Shown here: positions 1-7,921 of the stretch, piece by piece
Layout of the letters: every line of letters starts with the position of its first letter
How positions within the stretch are numbered: position 1 is the first letter of the stretch
NCBI GenBank assembly: GCA_003641405.1
Contig: QNAF01000007.1
Coordinates: 1-21,398, forward strand
Source of the DNA: Candidatus Zixiibacteriota bacterium
GTDB taxonomy: Bacteria > Zixibacteria > MSB-5A5 > GN15 > FEB-12
Reading direction: 5' to 3'
Length of the DNA: 21,398 bases
Notes under the pieces: model-generated
The model's input: the letters and a program-made list of their open reading frames with translations, nothing else
Databases searched by the model: none
Told to the model about the DNA's origin: nothing
Translations under genes and position numbers: made by a program

Positions 1-544
1 AACCTGTCTTGGTCAGGTGTTCGCCCCCCTGTACCGTCGCCAAACCGAAATCAAGCAGCTTCGGTCGACCTTCGGCATCAATGACAACATTGGACGGTTT
101 TATGTCGCGATGAACAACGTCAGCCTCGTGAGCTTTGGCCAGTCCTTCGCAAATCTGTCTGGCCAGATTGAGTACTTGATCCAGATCCTCGTCCTTGATG
201 ACATCTTTAAGCGATCGACCCCCTACATGCTCCATCGCGAAGAACGGACGCCCATGATGCTCCGACACTTCATGGATAGTCACGATATTGGGATGGTTCA
301 GCTTGGCCGCGGCCTGTGCCTCCCGTTTGAACCGTGCCCGGCAATCTTTGTCTTCACACAGGTGCGACGGCAGAAACTTGAGCGCCACCTCACGGTCAAG
401 CTCGGTATCCTCGGCCAAGTATATTTCACCCATCCCACCGGCACCGATCTTCTCAATGATCCGGTAGTGCCCAACCATCGTCCCTTTGGTCAAGACGATA
501 TGGGTTTCGGTATTATCGTTGTTGTGTCGGTTGTCACTAGTCAT
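1..544 (-). CDS. Hanks-type serine/threonine protein kinase, N-terminal part (cut by window edge)
   Basis: Cytoplasmic eukaryotic-like protein kinase (PknB family) that transfers ATP phosphate to Ser/Thr. Only the first 181 residues lie in the window; the gene runs off the left edge. Visible catalytic elements, in order: the glycine-rich loop KIGAGGMGEIYLAED (about residues 32-46), the VALKFLP lysine (K56), an αC-region glutamate in FKREAQAAAKLNHPNIV, the hinge FFAMEHV, the catalytic loop HRDIKPSN (D147) and the DFGLA metal-binding motif (D165). All key residues are present, so the kinase should be active. The start is ATG at 544; GTG at 553 and ATG at 478 are in-frame alternatives, and none has a strong Shine-Dalgarno. 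The C-terminal part, where such proteins usually carry a membrane segment and sensor or TPR repeats, is outside the window. It is divergent from the two-component operon at 885, so any functional link to it is only positional. Confidence 0.93.
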   Translation of the reverse strand, partial: MTSDNRHNNDNTETHIVLTKGTMVGHYRIIEKIGAGGMGEIYLAEDTELDREVALKFLPSHLCEDKDCRARFKREAQAAAKLNHPNIVTIHEVSEHHGRPFFAMEHVGGRSLKDVIKDEDLDQVLNLARQICEGLAKAHEADVVHRDIKPSNVVIDAEGRPKLLDFGLATVQGGEHLTKTG

Positions 545-884
545 CGTACTCACACCGGCAATCGCTTGTCGCCAGGGTCCTTCAAGCCTGCTGAGAATAC
601 GATACCCTGCAACCCTTTCACGGACAACTGTAAAATCCCCCGTGCCGTGCAATCTCCTGCGGTCAACCAACCCGAATATAGCTGAAACCGTTCGAGATTG
701 CCACTTTCAAGCCATCGAAAACTAAGATCACCGACGCTTCCGAATATGGTTGATTTTCAGAACAGCCTGTTTAGATTGTGGGCGGTTTCTCAAGACACGA
801 GGTGTCCTGACGAGGTGGAATGACAGATTACTTACATGGTTCACATAAAAGATAACATTGCCGAAACAGTATGATCGATAGTTT
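545..884. other. Divergent intergenic region between kinase and histidine kinase operon
   Basis: This 340-nt gap has no credible gene and must hold both divergent promoters. Two weak sigma70-like candidates can be picked out. Towards the operon there is CTTACA (831-836), 16 nt, then TAACAT (853-858). Towards the kinase, on the minus strand, there is TGGCAA (703-698), 17 nt, then TATATT (680-675). A small dyad GACAC-GAG-GTGTC at 794-806 could be an operator half-site pair or chance. No sigma54 signature was found. Confidence 0.4.
831..858 (+). promoter_or_regulatory. Possible promoter of the histidine kinase/transporter operon
   Basis: CTTACA (4 of 6 to the sigma70 -35 consensus), a 16-nt spacer and TAACAT (4 of 6 to the -10) lie about 27 nt before the first ATG at 885. 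The match is modest and was found by eye, so this is a candidate only. Confidence 0.25.
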
Positions 885-2609
885 ATGTTTATGATGGCTG
901 ACCGCACGTCAAGTAAAGCAAACGGTTTTCAGGAATCAGGACCGATGAGCCCGGAGCATTACCGTTCTCTCCGGCGACAAACGACTCTTCGCCTGTCACT
1001 TACATATCTGACTCCCATTGTCCTTCTGGCTATCTACTTCATGTTCCAGTATGATGCCGTTGTCTCTGAGAGTGAACGTCTTCATCTCAAGGCAATGGCC
1101 GAAAGCCAGGCCAACACGCTTGATCTCTTCTTATCAGAAAGGCAAGTCAACCTCTCCAATGTGATTGATGATCCGACGTTCCCGACACAGCCAACTTCCG
1201 CTGATTTGGCCCGCAACCTGGAGGGGCTGCGCAGAATCAGCAACGCTTTTGTCGATATCGGCTTCTTCGATTCTTCCGGAGTACAGGTAACCTATGCCGG
1301 TCCCTTTGAATCTCTGGAGAGGCGGGATTACAGTTCAGAGGAATGGTACTCAACCCTGAGAGAACACACAGCCAGCTTTGTCATCACGGATATCTACCTT
1401 GGGTTCCGCCAGAGGCCGCATTTCACCATAGCTGTTAGCAGGGTCACCCAGCAGGGCCTGATTGTCCTACGAGCTACTCTTGATCCTCAGAAGATATATC
1501 AGTATTTGAGTTCGTTGGAAGGTTCCGGCGAAGTAGTTGCATACATTGTCAACTTGAACGGGACCTGCCAATTGGCGGCTGACGTTATCGCCAAACCACT
1601 AGACACCTGTTCTTTTGTTCCACCACGAACCCCGCGACAGGGATCGATCCGAGCCACCGTTAAAGGATCATCGGCAATATACGGCTACTCATGGTTGCAC
1701 ACGGTTGACTGGTCATTGATCGTTCGAAAACCTCCACAACACCACCAGAGTTTCTTCTCAAGTACTAACTTGAGAGTATTAGGCATCGCCACCATAATGG
1801 TCATCGTCGGTTTCATCGTCATAGTCAATCGGTCCCGGAAGCGGGTCGAGCTTCAAAGGGACTCCGACATCAGCAGGGTTCAGCTTGGTCATGCCGCCAA
1901 ACTGGCATCTGTGGGTGAACTGGCGGCTGGAATAGCTCATGAAATAAACAACCCGCTCGCGTCCATCAACGAAGAGGCAGGGTTGATGAAAGATCTAATG
2001 GACCCGGCGTTCGGAACTCCCGTGGAACCGCATGAACTGGTTCACTATCTGGATTCCATTCAGGAGTCTGTTTTCAGATGTCGCGACATCACCCGCAAAC
2101 TGCTGGGATTTGTTCGCAAAACAGATATCGAACTCAAGGAACAAGACATTCACAAATTGATCGACGAAGTTGTGGATGGGTTGTTAGGACACGAGATGGT
2201 GGTGTCTAACATTGAAGTAACAAGAGATTACGGTGAGGATGTTCCAAAGTTAGTTACCGATGGTAATCAACTGGAGCAAGTACTTCTGAACATACTCAAC
2301 AATGCCCTGGATGCCATGGAGGATGAGCCTGGCAAAATAGCGATTGTCACCAGGCGCACCGATGACAAAGTCAGGATAAACCTGTCTGACACGGGCAAAG
2401 GGATGAACAGGGAACAGTTGGAACATATCTTCGTACCGTTCTATACTACCAAGGAAGTTGGGAAGGGAACCGGCCTCGGACTCTCGGTCAGTTACGGGAT
2501 TGTGAGAGACCTTGGTGGGGAGATTGAGGTCCAGAGCAGCCCTGGACAAGGGAGCACCTTTACCCTGGTATTACCCATCCATCATGAAACCCCGATAGCC
2601 GAGAATTGA
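885..2609 (+). CDS. Membrane sensor histidine kinase (CACHE-like sensor, HisKA-HATPase)
   Basis: Inner-membrane two-component kinase of 574 aa. A transmembrane helix at about residues 36-56 and a second at about 296-315 enclose an extracytoplasmic domain of about 240 residues. Its layout (FFDSSGVQVTYAGPF, then a VVAYIVNLNGTCQL segment) fits a double-CACHE sensor that binds a small ligand. The cytoplasmic half has an H-box GELAAGIAHEINNPLA with phospho-acceptor H352, an N-box LLNILNNALDAM (about 467-478), a G1 box DTGKGM, an F-box VPFYTTK and a G2 box GKGTGLGLS. This is an NtrB-like catalytic core with every key residue intact. ATG 885 has no clear ribosome site; ATG 945 (residue 21) is preceded by AGGA motifs and may be the true start. 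It heads an operon with a CBS protein, a receiver-transporter fusion and a lone receiver, which are its likely partners. The ligand is not deducible; an anion carried by the transporter is a reasonable guess. Confidence 0.93.
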   Translation: MFMMADRTSSKANGFQESGPMSPEHYRSLRRQTTLRLSLTYLTPIVLLAIYFMFQYDAVVSESERLHLKAMAESQANTLDLFLSERQVNLSNVIDDPTFPTQPTSADLARNLEGLRRISNAFVDIGFFDSSGVQVTYAGPFESLERRDYSSEEWYSTLREHTASFVITDIYLGFRQRPHFTIAVSRVTQQGLIVLRATLDPQKIYQYLSSLEGSGEVVAYIVNLNGTCQLAADVIAKPLDTCSFVPPRTPRQGSIRATVKGSSAIYGYSWLHTVDWSLIVRKPPQHHQSFFSSTNLRVLGIATIMVIVGFIVIVNRSRKRVELQRDSDISRVQLGHAAKLASVGELAAGIAHEINNPLASINEEAGLMKDLMDPAFGTPVEPHELVHYLDSIQESVFRCRDITRKLLGFVRKTDIELKEQDIHKLIDEVVDGLLGHEMVVSNIEVTRDYGEDVPKLVTDGNQLEQVLLNILNNALDAMEDEPGKIAIVTRRTDDKVRINLSDTGKGMNREQLEHIFVPFYTTKEVGKGTGLGLSVSYGIVRDLGGEIEVQSSPGQGSTFTLVLPIHHETPIAEN

Positions 2610-2664
2610 GAGGAAATCAGGAAATGAATGAACAGGTTGTCCAGATATGCTGCCGGAGGTCATC

Positions 2665-3213
2665 GTGGAAATAAAAAGTGTCAAAGAACTGATGGTGCCA
2701 CGCGAAAAGTATGCGGTAGTGCGCCAGGATGCTACTCTGCTTGAGGCAATTCTGGCCATTGAGGAAGCTCAGAAACGGCGTGATCGGCGACAACAACCCT
2801 TTCGAGGTGTGCTGGTTGCCAACGAAGACGACAAGATCATTGGCAAATTCGGACAACTGGCTTTTCTGAAAGCACTGCAGCCTGAACGCGATTTCCTGCA
2901 CGATACAAGCAAGCTCGCCAGTGCCGGTGTCAGCGAACAAATGATGTCCTCTGCGATGGATCATTCTCGGTTCTTCCATGACAGCCTGACTGACTTGTGT
3001 TTGCGAGCTTCCAACTTGAAGATCGAGAACGTGATGCATCCCCTCAGCGAGAGCATCGACGAAAACGTGTCTCTTGAAGAAGCAATTGCAAAGATTATCC
3101 AATGGGAGTGCCTGTCTGTTCTGGTAACCCGGAAATCCAGGGTGGTCGGGTTGCTGCGGCTTTCGGACTTGTGTCAGGAAATCGCTGAGTGTATGAAGGA
3201 TCTCTCAAAATAG
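2665..3213 (+). CDS. Tandem CBS-domain protein of the two-component/transporter operon
   Basis: Soluble protein of 182 aa consisting essentially of two CBS motifs, which pair into a Bateman module that usually binds adenine nucleotides and regulates a partner. The first half runs from SVKELMVP through RGVLVANEDDKIIGKF; the second from IENVMHPLSESIDENVSLEEA through LSVLVTRKSRVVGLLRLSDL. These are the typical 'threshold helix, then V-V-G-L-L strand' signatures. The GTG at 2665 is chosen because GGAGGT sits 4 nt before it; an in-frame ATG at 2647 lacks such a site and would add six residues. It follows the histidine kinase by about 55 nt and precedes the transporter fusion by 27 nt. CBS pairs commonly gate transporters and channels, so it may couple cell energy status to the neighbouring symporter; that role is inferred. 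No DNA-binding or enzymatic domain is visible. Confidence 0.85.
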   Translation: MEIKSVKELMVPREKYAVVRQDATLLEAILAIEEAQKRRDRRQQPFRGVLVANEDDKIIGKFGQLAFLKALQPERDFLHDTSKLASAGVSEQMMSSAMDHSRFFHDSLTDLCLRASNLKIENVMHPLSESIDENVSLEEAIAKIIQWECLSVLVTRKSRVVGLLRLSDLCQEIAECMKDLSK

Positions 3214-3240
3214 ACAATATCGGTTTACCGGAGTTGATAT

Positions 3241-5274
3241 ATGCCTAAGATATTGCTGATTGACGATGAGGATAAGTTTCGCGCTTCTCTGGCAAAGCGC
3301 CTTAACTTGCACGGATATGATGCCGTCGAATTGAGTAGTGGGGAAGACGCCCTCAAGCTGGTTCGTAGTGACACTGACATAGATGTTGTTCTTTTGGATC
3401 GTAAGATGCCGGGCATGTCCGGTGAACAGGTTCTTGTAGAACTGAAGCTATACCGCCCCGAGCTTCAGATAATCATGTTGACAGGACATGGGACCATGAA
3501 ATCGGCCATGGAAACAGGCCGACTCGACGCCTACACTTACCTGCAAAAGCCATACGAATTCGATAAGCTGATAGAAGTTATTGACACCGCCCGACAGGAC
3601 AAAGTCCATGTGATGGCTCGTCACGAAATACCGCAAGTGACGAAAGGTTCTCTTTGGAACTGGCTTAAAGGGTCGCACAACTCACGGCCCGGAGTGATAA
3701 TGCTGGGGCTCTTCTTGTTTGCTGCGATTGTCCTGGCGCCGCCGCCGGATCGGATGCTGGAATTGCTGTCGGCACCCAAGACAGGTGAGTTGACTGATGC
3801 CTGCATGGGCTACGCCGACTACCGGAAAATGGACGATGGCACGAACATCGCCAGCTACTATAGTCACAAGTACAAGCTTGATAAAACCGTCATCGATGAT
3901 TCGGGTAATAAAGTCAAGCAGCCCTTGACACCGGACGATGCGGCTTTTCGAGCGAAAGTCATGCTGGGCACACTGGTGGTAGCAGCCCTTTTCTGGGCTA
4001 CCGGCGCTATACCTGTTGGGATAACGGCTTTGCTGGTGGGTGTGTTCATGTACTTCCTCGGCGTGTTAAGACCGGATGACATTGCAAAGGGGTACTCCAA
4101 AGACGCCGTCATCTTCATCTTTGGTGTTCTGGCAATGTCCACCGCCATTACCAAGACTGGACTGGATCGACGGATCGGACTGCTGTTGCTGGGACCGGCG
4201 AAGAATCTGAAACTGCTCTTGTTCCTCTTTTTACCAATGCTGGGAGTGGCATGTTCATTTATTTCCGAGCATGCGCTCATTGCCTTCATCATGCCGCTTT
4301 TTATGATGGTCTATGCCTCTTCCGTACGCACTGCCGGTATCAAACAGGACAAAGCCCTGGCTGTGATGTTTGTACTCTCGCTGTGTTTTGTGGCCAACTG
4401 CGGTGGACCGGGTTCACCCGCGGCCGGTGGACGTAACGCCGTAATGCTCGGCATCCTTACAGATTACGGAGTACCTCCTACTTTTGGTGAATGGGTTCAA
4501 TACGGCCTGCCCTTTGTTCCCGTCATGGCGCTGGTGATTGCTACCTATTTCTTCATTATGTTTCGCAAGAAACTGAAAGTCCGCAAGCTGAATGTGTCAT
4601 CGCTCGTACACCAGGCATCGGAAAGAATCGGCCCGATGAATCGCAATGAGTATATCACTGCGATCGTCCTGGTCGGCTTGATTTTCCTGTGGATTACGAC
4701 CAGTGACATTTTCGGAATGGGTGGTCCAATAATACTGTGCCTGGTTATTCTCAATTTTTTCCGTATCCTTCGCTGGCGCGATATTGCCCGAATCCCCTGG
4801 GATGTGGTAGCACTCTATGCAAGCGCCTGCGCCCTGGGAAAAGGACTGGCTGTCACTGGCGCAGCCCTGTTCCTTGCGGATAGTTTTACTTCAATATTGC
4901 CCGAGTTCTTCCGAAGTGGTGAAGGACTGGCCATAGCTACCAGCCTGTTTACCGGAGTAGCAACCAATTTCATGAGTGACGGCGCCACGGTGTCCGCTAT
5001 CGGTCCGATCACGATCCCGATGGCCACTATTTCCGGGACCCACCCCTGGATGGTTGGTCTTGCTACGGCATTTTCATCATCATTTGCACACATGCTGATT
5101 ATCGGAACTCCAAATAACGCTATAGCCTATGCCTTGGCCAAGGATCCTCACACGGGAGAACAGTTGGTGACTCTGGGTGACTTTCTCAAACATGGTTCCG
5201 TAATAGTCATTTTATCATTTGCAGTTCTCTGGTTCTGGACTTTTCTTGGATATTGGCGTTGGATTGGATTCTAG
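3241..5274 (+). CDS. Receiver domain fused to SLC13/DASS-family anion symporter
   Basis: 677-aa membrane protein. Residues 1-120 form a complete response-regulator receiver: acidic pocket DDE at 8-10, phospho-acceptor D53 in VVLLDRKMPG, T81 in MLTGHG and K103 in QKPYE. After a linker of about 30 residues, the protein continues in frame as a polytopic transporter. TM1 is at about 152-168 (GVIMLGLFLFAAIVLAP), followed by a polar loop of about 70 residues, then many hydrophobic segments to the C-terminus. Sequences such as SPAAGGRNAVMLGIL, FMSDGATVSAIGPITIPMA and IIGTPNNAIAYALAKDP place it in the divalent anion:Na+ symporter family. The two positions usually reading SNT read SEH (342-344) and SDG (579-581), so substrate and ion coupling are uncertain. 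The 2.0 kb frame has no break, which argues against misassembly. The inference is that the upstream histidine kinase phosphorylates D53 and so controls transport directly. Confidence 0.88.
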   Translation: MPKILLIDDEDKFRASLAKRLNLHGYDAVELSSGEDALKLVRSDTDIDVVLLDRKMPGMSGEQVLVELKLYRPELQIIMLTGHGTMKSAMETGRLDAYTYLQKPYEFDKLIEVIDTARQDKVHVMARHEIPQVTKGSLWNWLKGSHNSRPGVIMLGLFLFAAIVLAPPPDRMLELLSAPKTGELTDACMGYADYRKMDDGTNIASYYSHKYKLDKTVIDDSGNKVKQPLTPDDAAFRAKVMLGTLVVAALFWATGAIPVGITALLVGVFMYFLGVLRPDDIAKGYSKDAVIFIFGVLAMSTAITKTGLDRRIGLLLLGPAKNLKLLLFLFLPMLGVACSFISEHALIAFIMPLFMMVYASSVRTAGIKQDKALAVMFVLSLCFVANCGGPGSPAAGGRNAVMLGILTDYGVPPTFGEWVQYGLPFVPVMALVIATYFFIMFRKKLKVRKLNVSSLVHQASERIGPMNRNEYITAIVLVGLIFLWITTSDIFGMGGPIILCLVILNFFRILRWRDIARIPWDVVALYASACALGKGLAVTGAALFLADSFTSILPEFFRSGEGLAIATSLFTGVATNFMSDGATVSAIGPITIPMATISGTHPWMVGLATAFSSSFAHMLIIGTPNNAIAYALAKDPHTGEQLVTLGDFLKHGSVIVILSFAVLWFWTFLGYWRWIGF

Positions 5275-5294
5275 GATAGCAAAGGAAGGTTGGT

Positions 5295-5783
5295 ATGTCC
5301 GACAAGATAAAGCTCCTTATTGTTGACGATGAAGTGAAGTTCCTGGAGTCAATTGCTAAGCGACTGGAAATGCGAGACTTCGACGTTACCAAGGCGACTA
5401 ACGGTCAGGACGCCCTGGAAATTGCCGGCAGAGATAGATTCGACCTGGTGCTGTTGGATTTGAAAATGCCGGGGCTCAACGGTAAACAGGTACTGGAAAT
5501 ACTCAAGAAGGAACACAAGTTTCTCGAAGTCATTATTCTAACAGGACATGGATCTCTGGACTCTGCCGTGGAGTGCACCCGGCTCGGAGCCTTTGACTAC
5601 CTGCCAAAGCCATATGAACTCGAAAGTCTCCTTGAGAAACTTCAGAAAGCATACCAGGTCAGGCTGCAAAAGAAATTCGAGGTGGATCAGGAGCGGTTGG
5701 AAAAAATCGGCAAGTTAGCTACTGGTCACAGCGCCCTGAGCATCCTGCGCGAACTGCGCAAACTTGACAACGAAGAGAAATAG
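5295..5783 (+). CDS. Stand-alone receiver protein with short HisKA-like helical tail
   Basis: 162-aa soluble response regulator with no output domain. The receiver (about residues 5-122) has the acidic pair D11/D12, phospho-acceptor D55 in LVLLDLKMPG, T83 in ILTGHG and K105 in PKPYE. It closely resembles the receiver fused to the preceding transporter: the same TGHG, the same KPYE and the same 'AKRL' α1. This suggests duplication. The remaining 40 residues form a charged helix ending LRELRKLDNEEK. Within it, LEKIGKLATGHSALSIL (135-151) mimics the start of a histidine kinase H-box, but the usual H-E-I-N-N-P motif is absent. A good ribosome site (GGAAGG) precedes ATG 5295, 20 nt after the transporter stop. 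Likely roles are phosphate sink, shuttle to the receiver-transporter, or partner of the kinase dimerisation helices; which one cannot be told from sequence. Confidence 0.9.
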   Translation: MSDKIKLLIVDDEVKFLESIAKRLEMRDFDVTKATNGQDALEIAGRDRFDLVLLDLKMPGLNGKQVLEILKKEHKFLEVIILTGHGSLDSAVECTRLGAFDYLPKPYELESLLEKLQKAYQVRLQKKFEVDQERLEKIGKLATGHSALSILRELRKLDNEEK

Positions 5784-5839
5784 ACTGGTTTGTCGAGTAA
5801 GCAACGCTGAGGTTACGTTTAGTTCCCACAGCAAGTTGC

Positions 5840-5862
5840 GGGGCACCAGGGGATCCTGCCCC
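5840..5862 (+). terminator. Possible terminator hairpin of the two-component/transporter operon
   Basis: GGGGCA (5840-5845) can pair with TGCCCC (5857-5862) about 57 nt after the last stop codon. AGG/CCT inside the loop may add three more pairs. No proper run of T follows, so it may be a weak or Rho-assisted terminator or just a structured spacer. Confidence 0.3.
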
Positions 5863-6284
5863 AACTCCCTTATGTAATCGTAGTCTCTCGATTTCTTTCT
5901 CTGACTGATGCAGCTAGTCCCGGCAGTGTTTATCGCCATGAAAGACAGAATGGTCATACGAATCGGCACCATAGAATCGTCAATACCGATGTGCAAACAA
6001 GATAGCTTCCGACAAAGCTCTGGCATAAAATCATCGGTTGTCCCACTTTAGCCAAGGTTATCCTTACCGATTCATTCATAATAAGCATGAAATCGATATG
6101 AATGGAGAATCAAGGAAAGAGAAACCGAAGAGCTTAACAGGCAACAAAAGCGGGAATACATGACCCAAAAGCCTGTTTCGTTAGACCCCAACAAGTGGCG
6201 ACTTCGCCAAGAGTGATCCGATTCCTTTACTCGGGACAGAACGGCGGATTCGTCAAATCAGGAATTCACCTTGATCTTTCAACA

Positions 6285-6313
6285 TTGCGTATGCATATAA
6301 ACTTGTATATAGT
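6285..6313 (+). promoter_or_regulatory. Probable sigma70-like promoter of the Wzz-like gene
   Basis: TTGCGT (6285-6290), a 17-nt spacer and TATAGT (6308-6313; 5 of 6 to TATAAT) lie in an AT-rich stretch. The start site would fall near 6320, about 13 nt before the ATG at 6333. The same TTGCGT -35 with 17-nt spacing recurs in front of the beta-helix gene at 19101-19129. Confidence 0.45.
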
Positions 6314-6332
6314 CGTTTAGTAGGTAACCAAT

Positions 6333-7862
6333 ATGGAACAAATGAGAACAATGCAGTCTCTGAACATCAAAGACATTGTGCAGATGGTCTGGAAACGAAA
6401 GTGGCTTATTATTGTTCCGTGGATACTTACTTCTGTTATTGTCGTTGTCGGAGTAAGATTTCTAACACCAACATATCAGTCCTCGGCGATTATTCTGCTG
6501 GATCGTGAATTGAGACTTTCCAACGAGTTGCAGGTTCTCCTGGGCATGAGAACCAACTACCGGAATCAACACATAAGCCGCGAGGCATTACGAGGATATC
6601 ACGATGAGATTATTTCCCGCTTGTATCTGTCTCAAGTGGCAGAACGTCTGAAACTCGATCAGGATCCCGAGATACAGACACAAGTACAGAATCTACTTGC
6701 AACTTCTACTCAGGGCCTGACCGCGGATCAGGCCATCCTGTATGTTCTTCAGGGACGGTTTGAGAAGACAATCTCTGTCCAGAGTGCTGGCATGGATCGA
6801 ATCCAGATTACGGTGGAATCTACAAGCCCAACCGAAGCTCGAGATGTTGCCAATATACTCAGTGAACTGTTTGTCACAGAGCGCCTTAGACGGGACATAG
6901 CCACAGTTCGCTCATCTCAAGAATTTTCTGATGTTCAATTAGAAAAATACGAGAGAATGCTCCAAAATAAGATTGCTGAAAAGACAACACTTGAAACTAC
7001 TCTCAGGCAAAACCAACTGGACGCCTCAGTAGTTTCAGAGACCAACCGCAATCAGATTCAATCAGGGATTGATCAGACACAGCGAGATATCGTGGACAAC
7101 CAGAATCAGGAGCGAGAATTGCTCTCAAGCTTAAGTTCTCGTTACAGCGTCAGCACAGCGAATCTAGTTCTAAGAGAATCTGAGCAAGATCTGAGAACCA
7201 AGGCAACCCTCAAAACGGAATTGCAATCGTTGGGACGGATGATAACAAAGTATCCCTGGAGTGATCCCCAATTGCTCAACTGCCGTCTCAGACAGAATTC
7301 TCTTCTGGCCACGATTGAAACAAGAAACAAAAGGCTGGTCAGCGAACAGTTTTCTTCCCTCGACAACGAAGCAAGAGGGATGCTGTCAAGACTATTCACT
7401 GTTCGAGCAAATCTTGATTTCTTCGTATCCAAGATCAACTACCTGAAAGCCTCACTTGATGAACTAAGGGATTGGATCAACCGGCAGCCTGAGTACCAGG
7501 CGATGTTGGATGGCTTGAACCGAGAGATTGCTTCCTTCACCGACCTCCGTGATCGGTTCAAAAACCAGCAAGAGAGTTCTACCATTTCACAGGCGCTGCT
7601 GAAGGATGTATCATCAACGAAGTATCGCGTAGTTGAGCCTGCCGTATTGCCTCTGGCTCCGATACATCCGGACAAGATCAAGATCTCCGTGATGGGAATT
7701 CTGTTCGGATTGGTTATCGGATCAGCTGCGGTGATATTGGTAGAACTTCTTGATTCCTCTATCAAGAAACCGCAAGAGTTAGAGGAAGTTATTGGCTTAC
7801 CTGTTATCGGCATCGTCCCAAAAGCCACGTTTCTCGCCCGTATCCAGAAGCAACAGTCCTGA
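6333..7862 (+). CDS. Wzz/PCP-type polysaccharide chain-length determinant protein
   Basis: 509-aa inner-membrane polysaccharide co-polymerase that would set chain length or assist export of a surface glycan. The N-terminal Wzz domain begins IKDIVQMVWKRKWLIIVPW, with TM1 at about 24-44 followed by the usual TPTYQSSAIILL strand. A long periplasmic region (about 60-430) rich in Q, E, R and L is predicted coiled coil. A proline-rich motif VVEPAVLPLAPIHPDK precedes TM2 (about 451-473). The short cytoplasmic tail (IKKPQELEEVIGLPVIGIVPK) resembles the linker to a BY-kinase, but no Walker motifs follow. It is therefore a kinase-less PCP whose tyrosine kinase, if any, is separate. The first of several closely spaced ATGs is used. 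No glycosyltransferase or Wzx/Wzy gene adjoins it; the next gene is convergent. Confidence 0.87.
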   Translation: MEQMRTMQSLNIKDIVQMVWKRKWLIIVPWILTSVIVVVGVRFLTPTYQSSAIILLDRELRLSNELQVLLGMRTNYRNQHISREALRGYHDEIISRLYLSQVAERLKLDQDPEIQTQVQNLLATSTQGLTADQAILYVLQGRFEKTISVQSAGMDRIQITVESTSPTEARDVANILSELFVTERLRRDIATVRSSQEFSDVQLEKYERMLQNKIAEKTTLETTLRQNQLDASVVSETNRNQIQSGIDQTQRDIVDNQNQERELLSSLSSRYSVSTANLVLRESEQDLRTKATLKTELQSLGRMITKYPWSDPQLLNCRLRQNSLLATIETRNKRLVSEQFSSLDNEARGMLSRLFTVRANLDFFVSKINYLKASLDELRDWINRQPEYQAMLDGLNREIASFTDLRDRFKNQQESSTISQALLKDVSSTKYRVVEPAVLPLAPIHPDKIKISVMGILFGLVIGSAAVILVELLDSSIKKPQELEEVIGLPVIGIVPKATFLARIQKQQS

Positions 7863-7921
7863 TCTTGAAACTGAAAAGGGTGATGGTCAGGAATGGCCAA
7901 TCCTCTTGATGGCTGCAACGA

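Larger units (their letters stand above)
5784..6332. other. 549-nt intergenic gap between two-component operon and Wzz-like gene
   Basis: I see no convincing gene here on either strand; short open frames lack ribosome sites and recognisable content. It contains a GC-rich hairpin near the operon end (5840-5862), a small stem TGGCG-ACTT-CGCCA at 6196-6209 without a T-tract, and a promoter-like pair just before the next gene (6285-6313). Confidence 0.5.

Noticed and set aside
17..685. Long plus-strand open frame of 222 codons at the left edge
   Set aside because: It is antisense to the protein kinase, whose minus-strand frame shows the full set of kinase motifs; its own translation has no recognisable content.
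2624..2674. Sixteen-codon frame (MNEQVVQICCRRSSWK) with AGGAA before its ATG, overlapping the CBS gene start
   Set aside because: It could be a translational-coupling leader, but nothing beyond the ribosome-site match supports it, and short frames like this are common by chance.
5715..6026. 103-codon minus-strand frame overlapping the end of the receiver gene
   Set aside because: No ribosome site, no family resemblance, and it overlaps the coding end of a convincing gene.
6196..6209. Small hairpin TGGCG-ACTT-CGCCA as a terminator
   Set aside because: Only a 5-bp stem with no T-tract, far from any stop codon.
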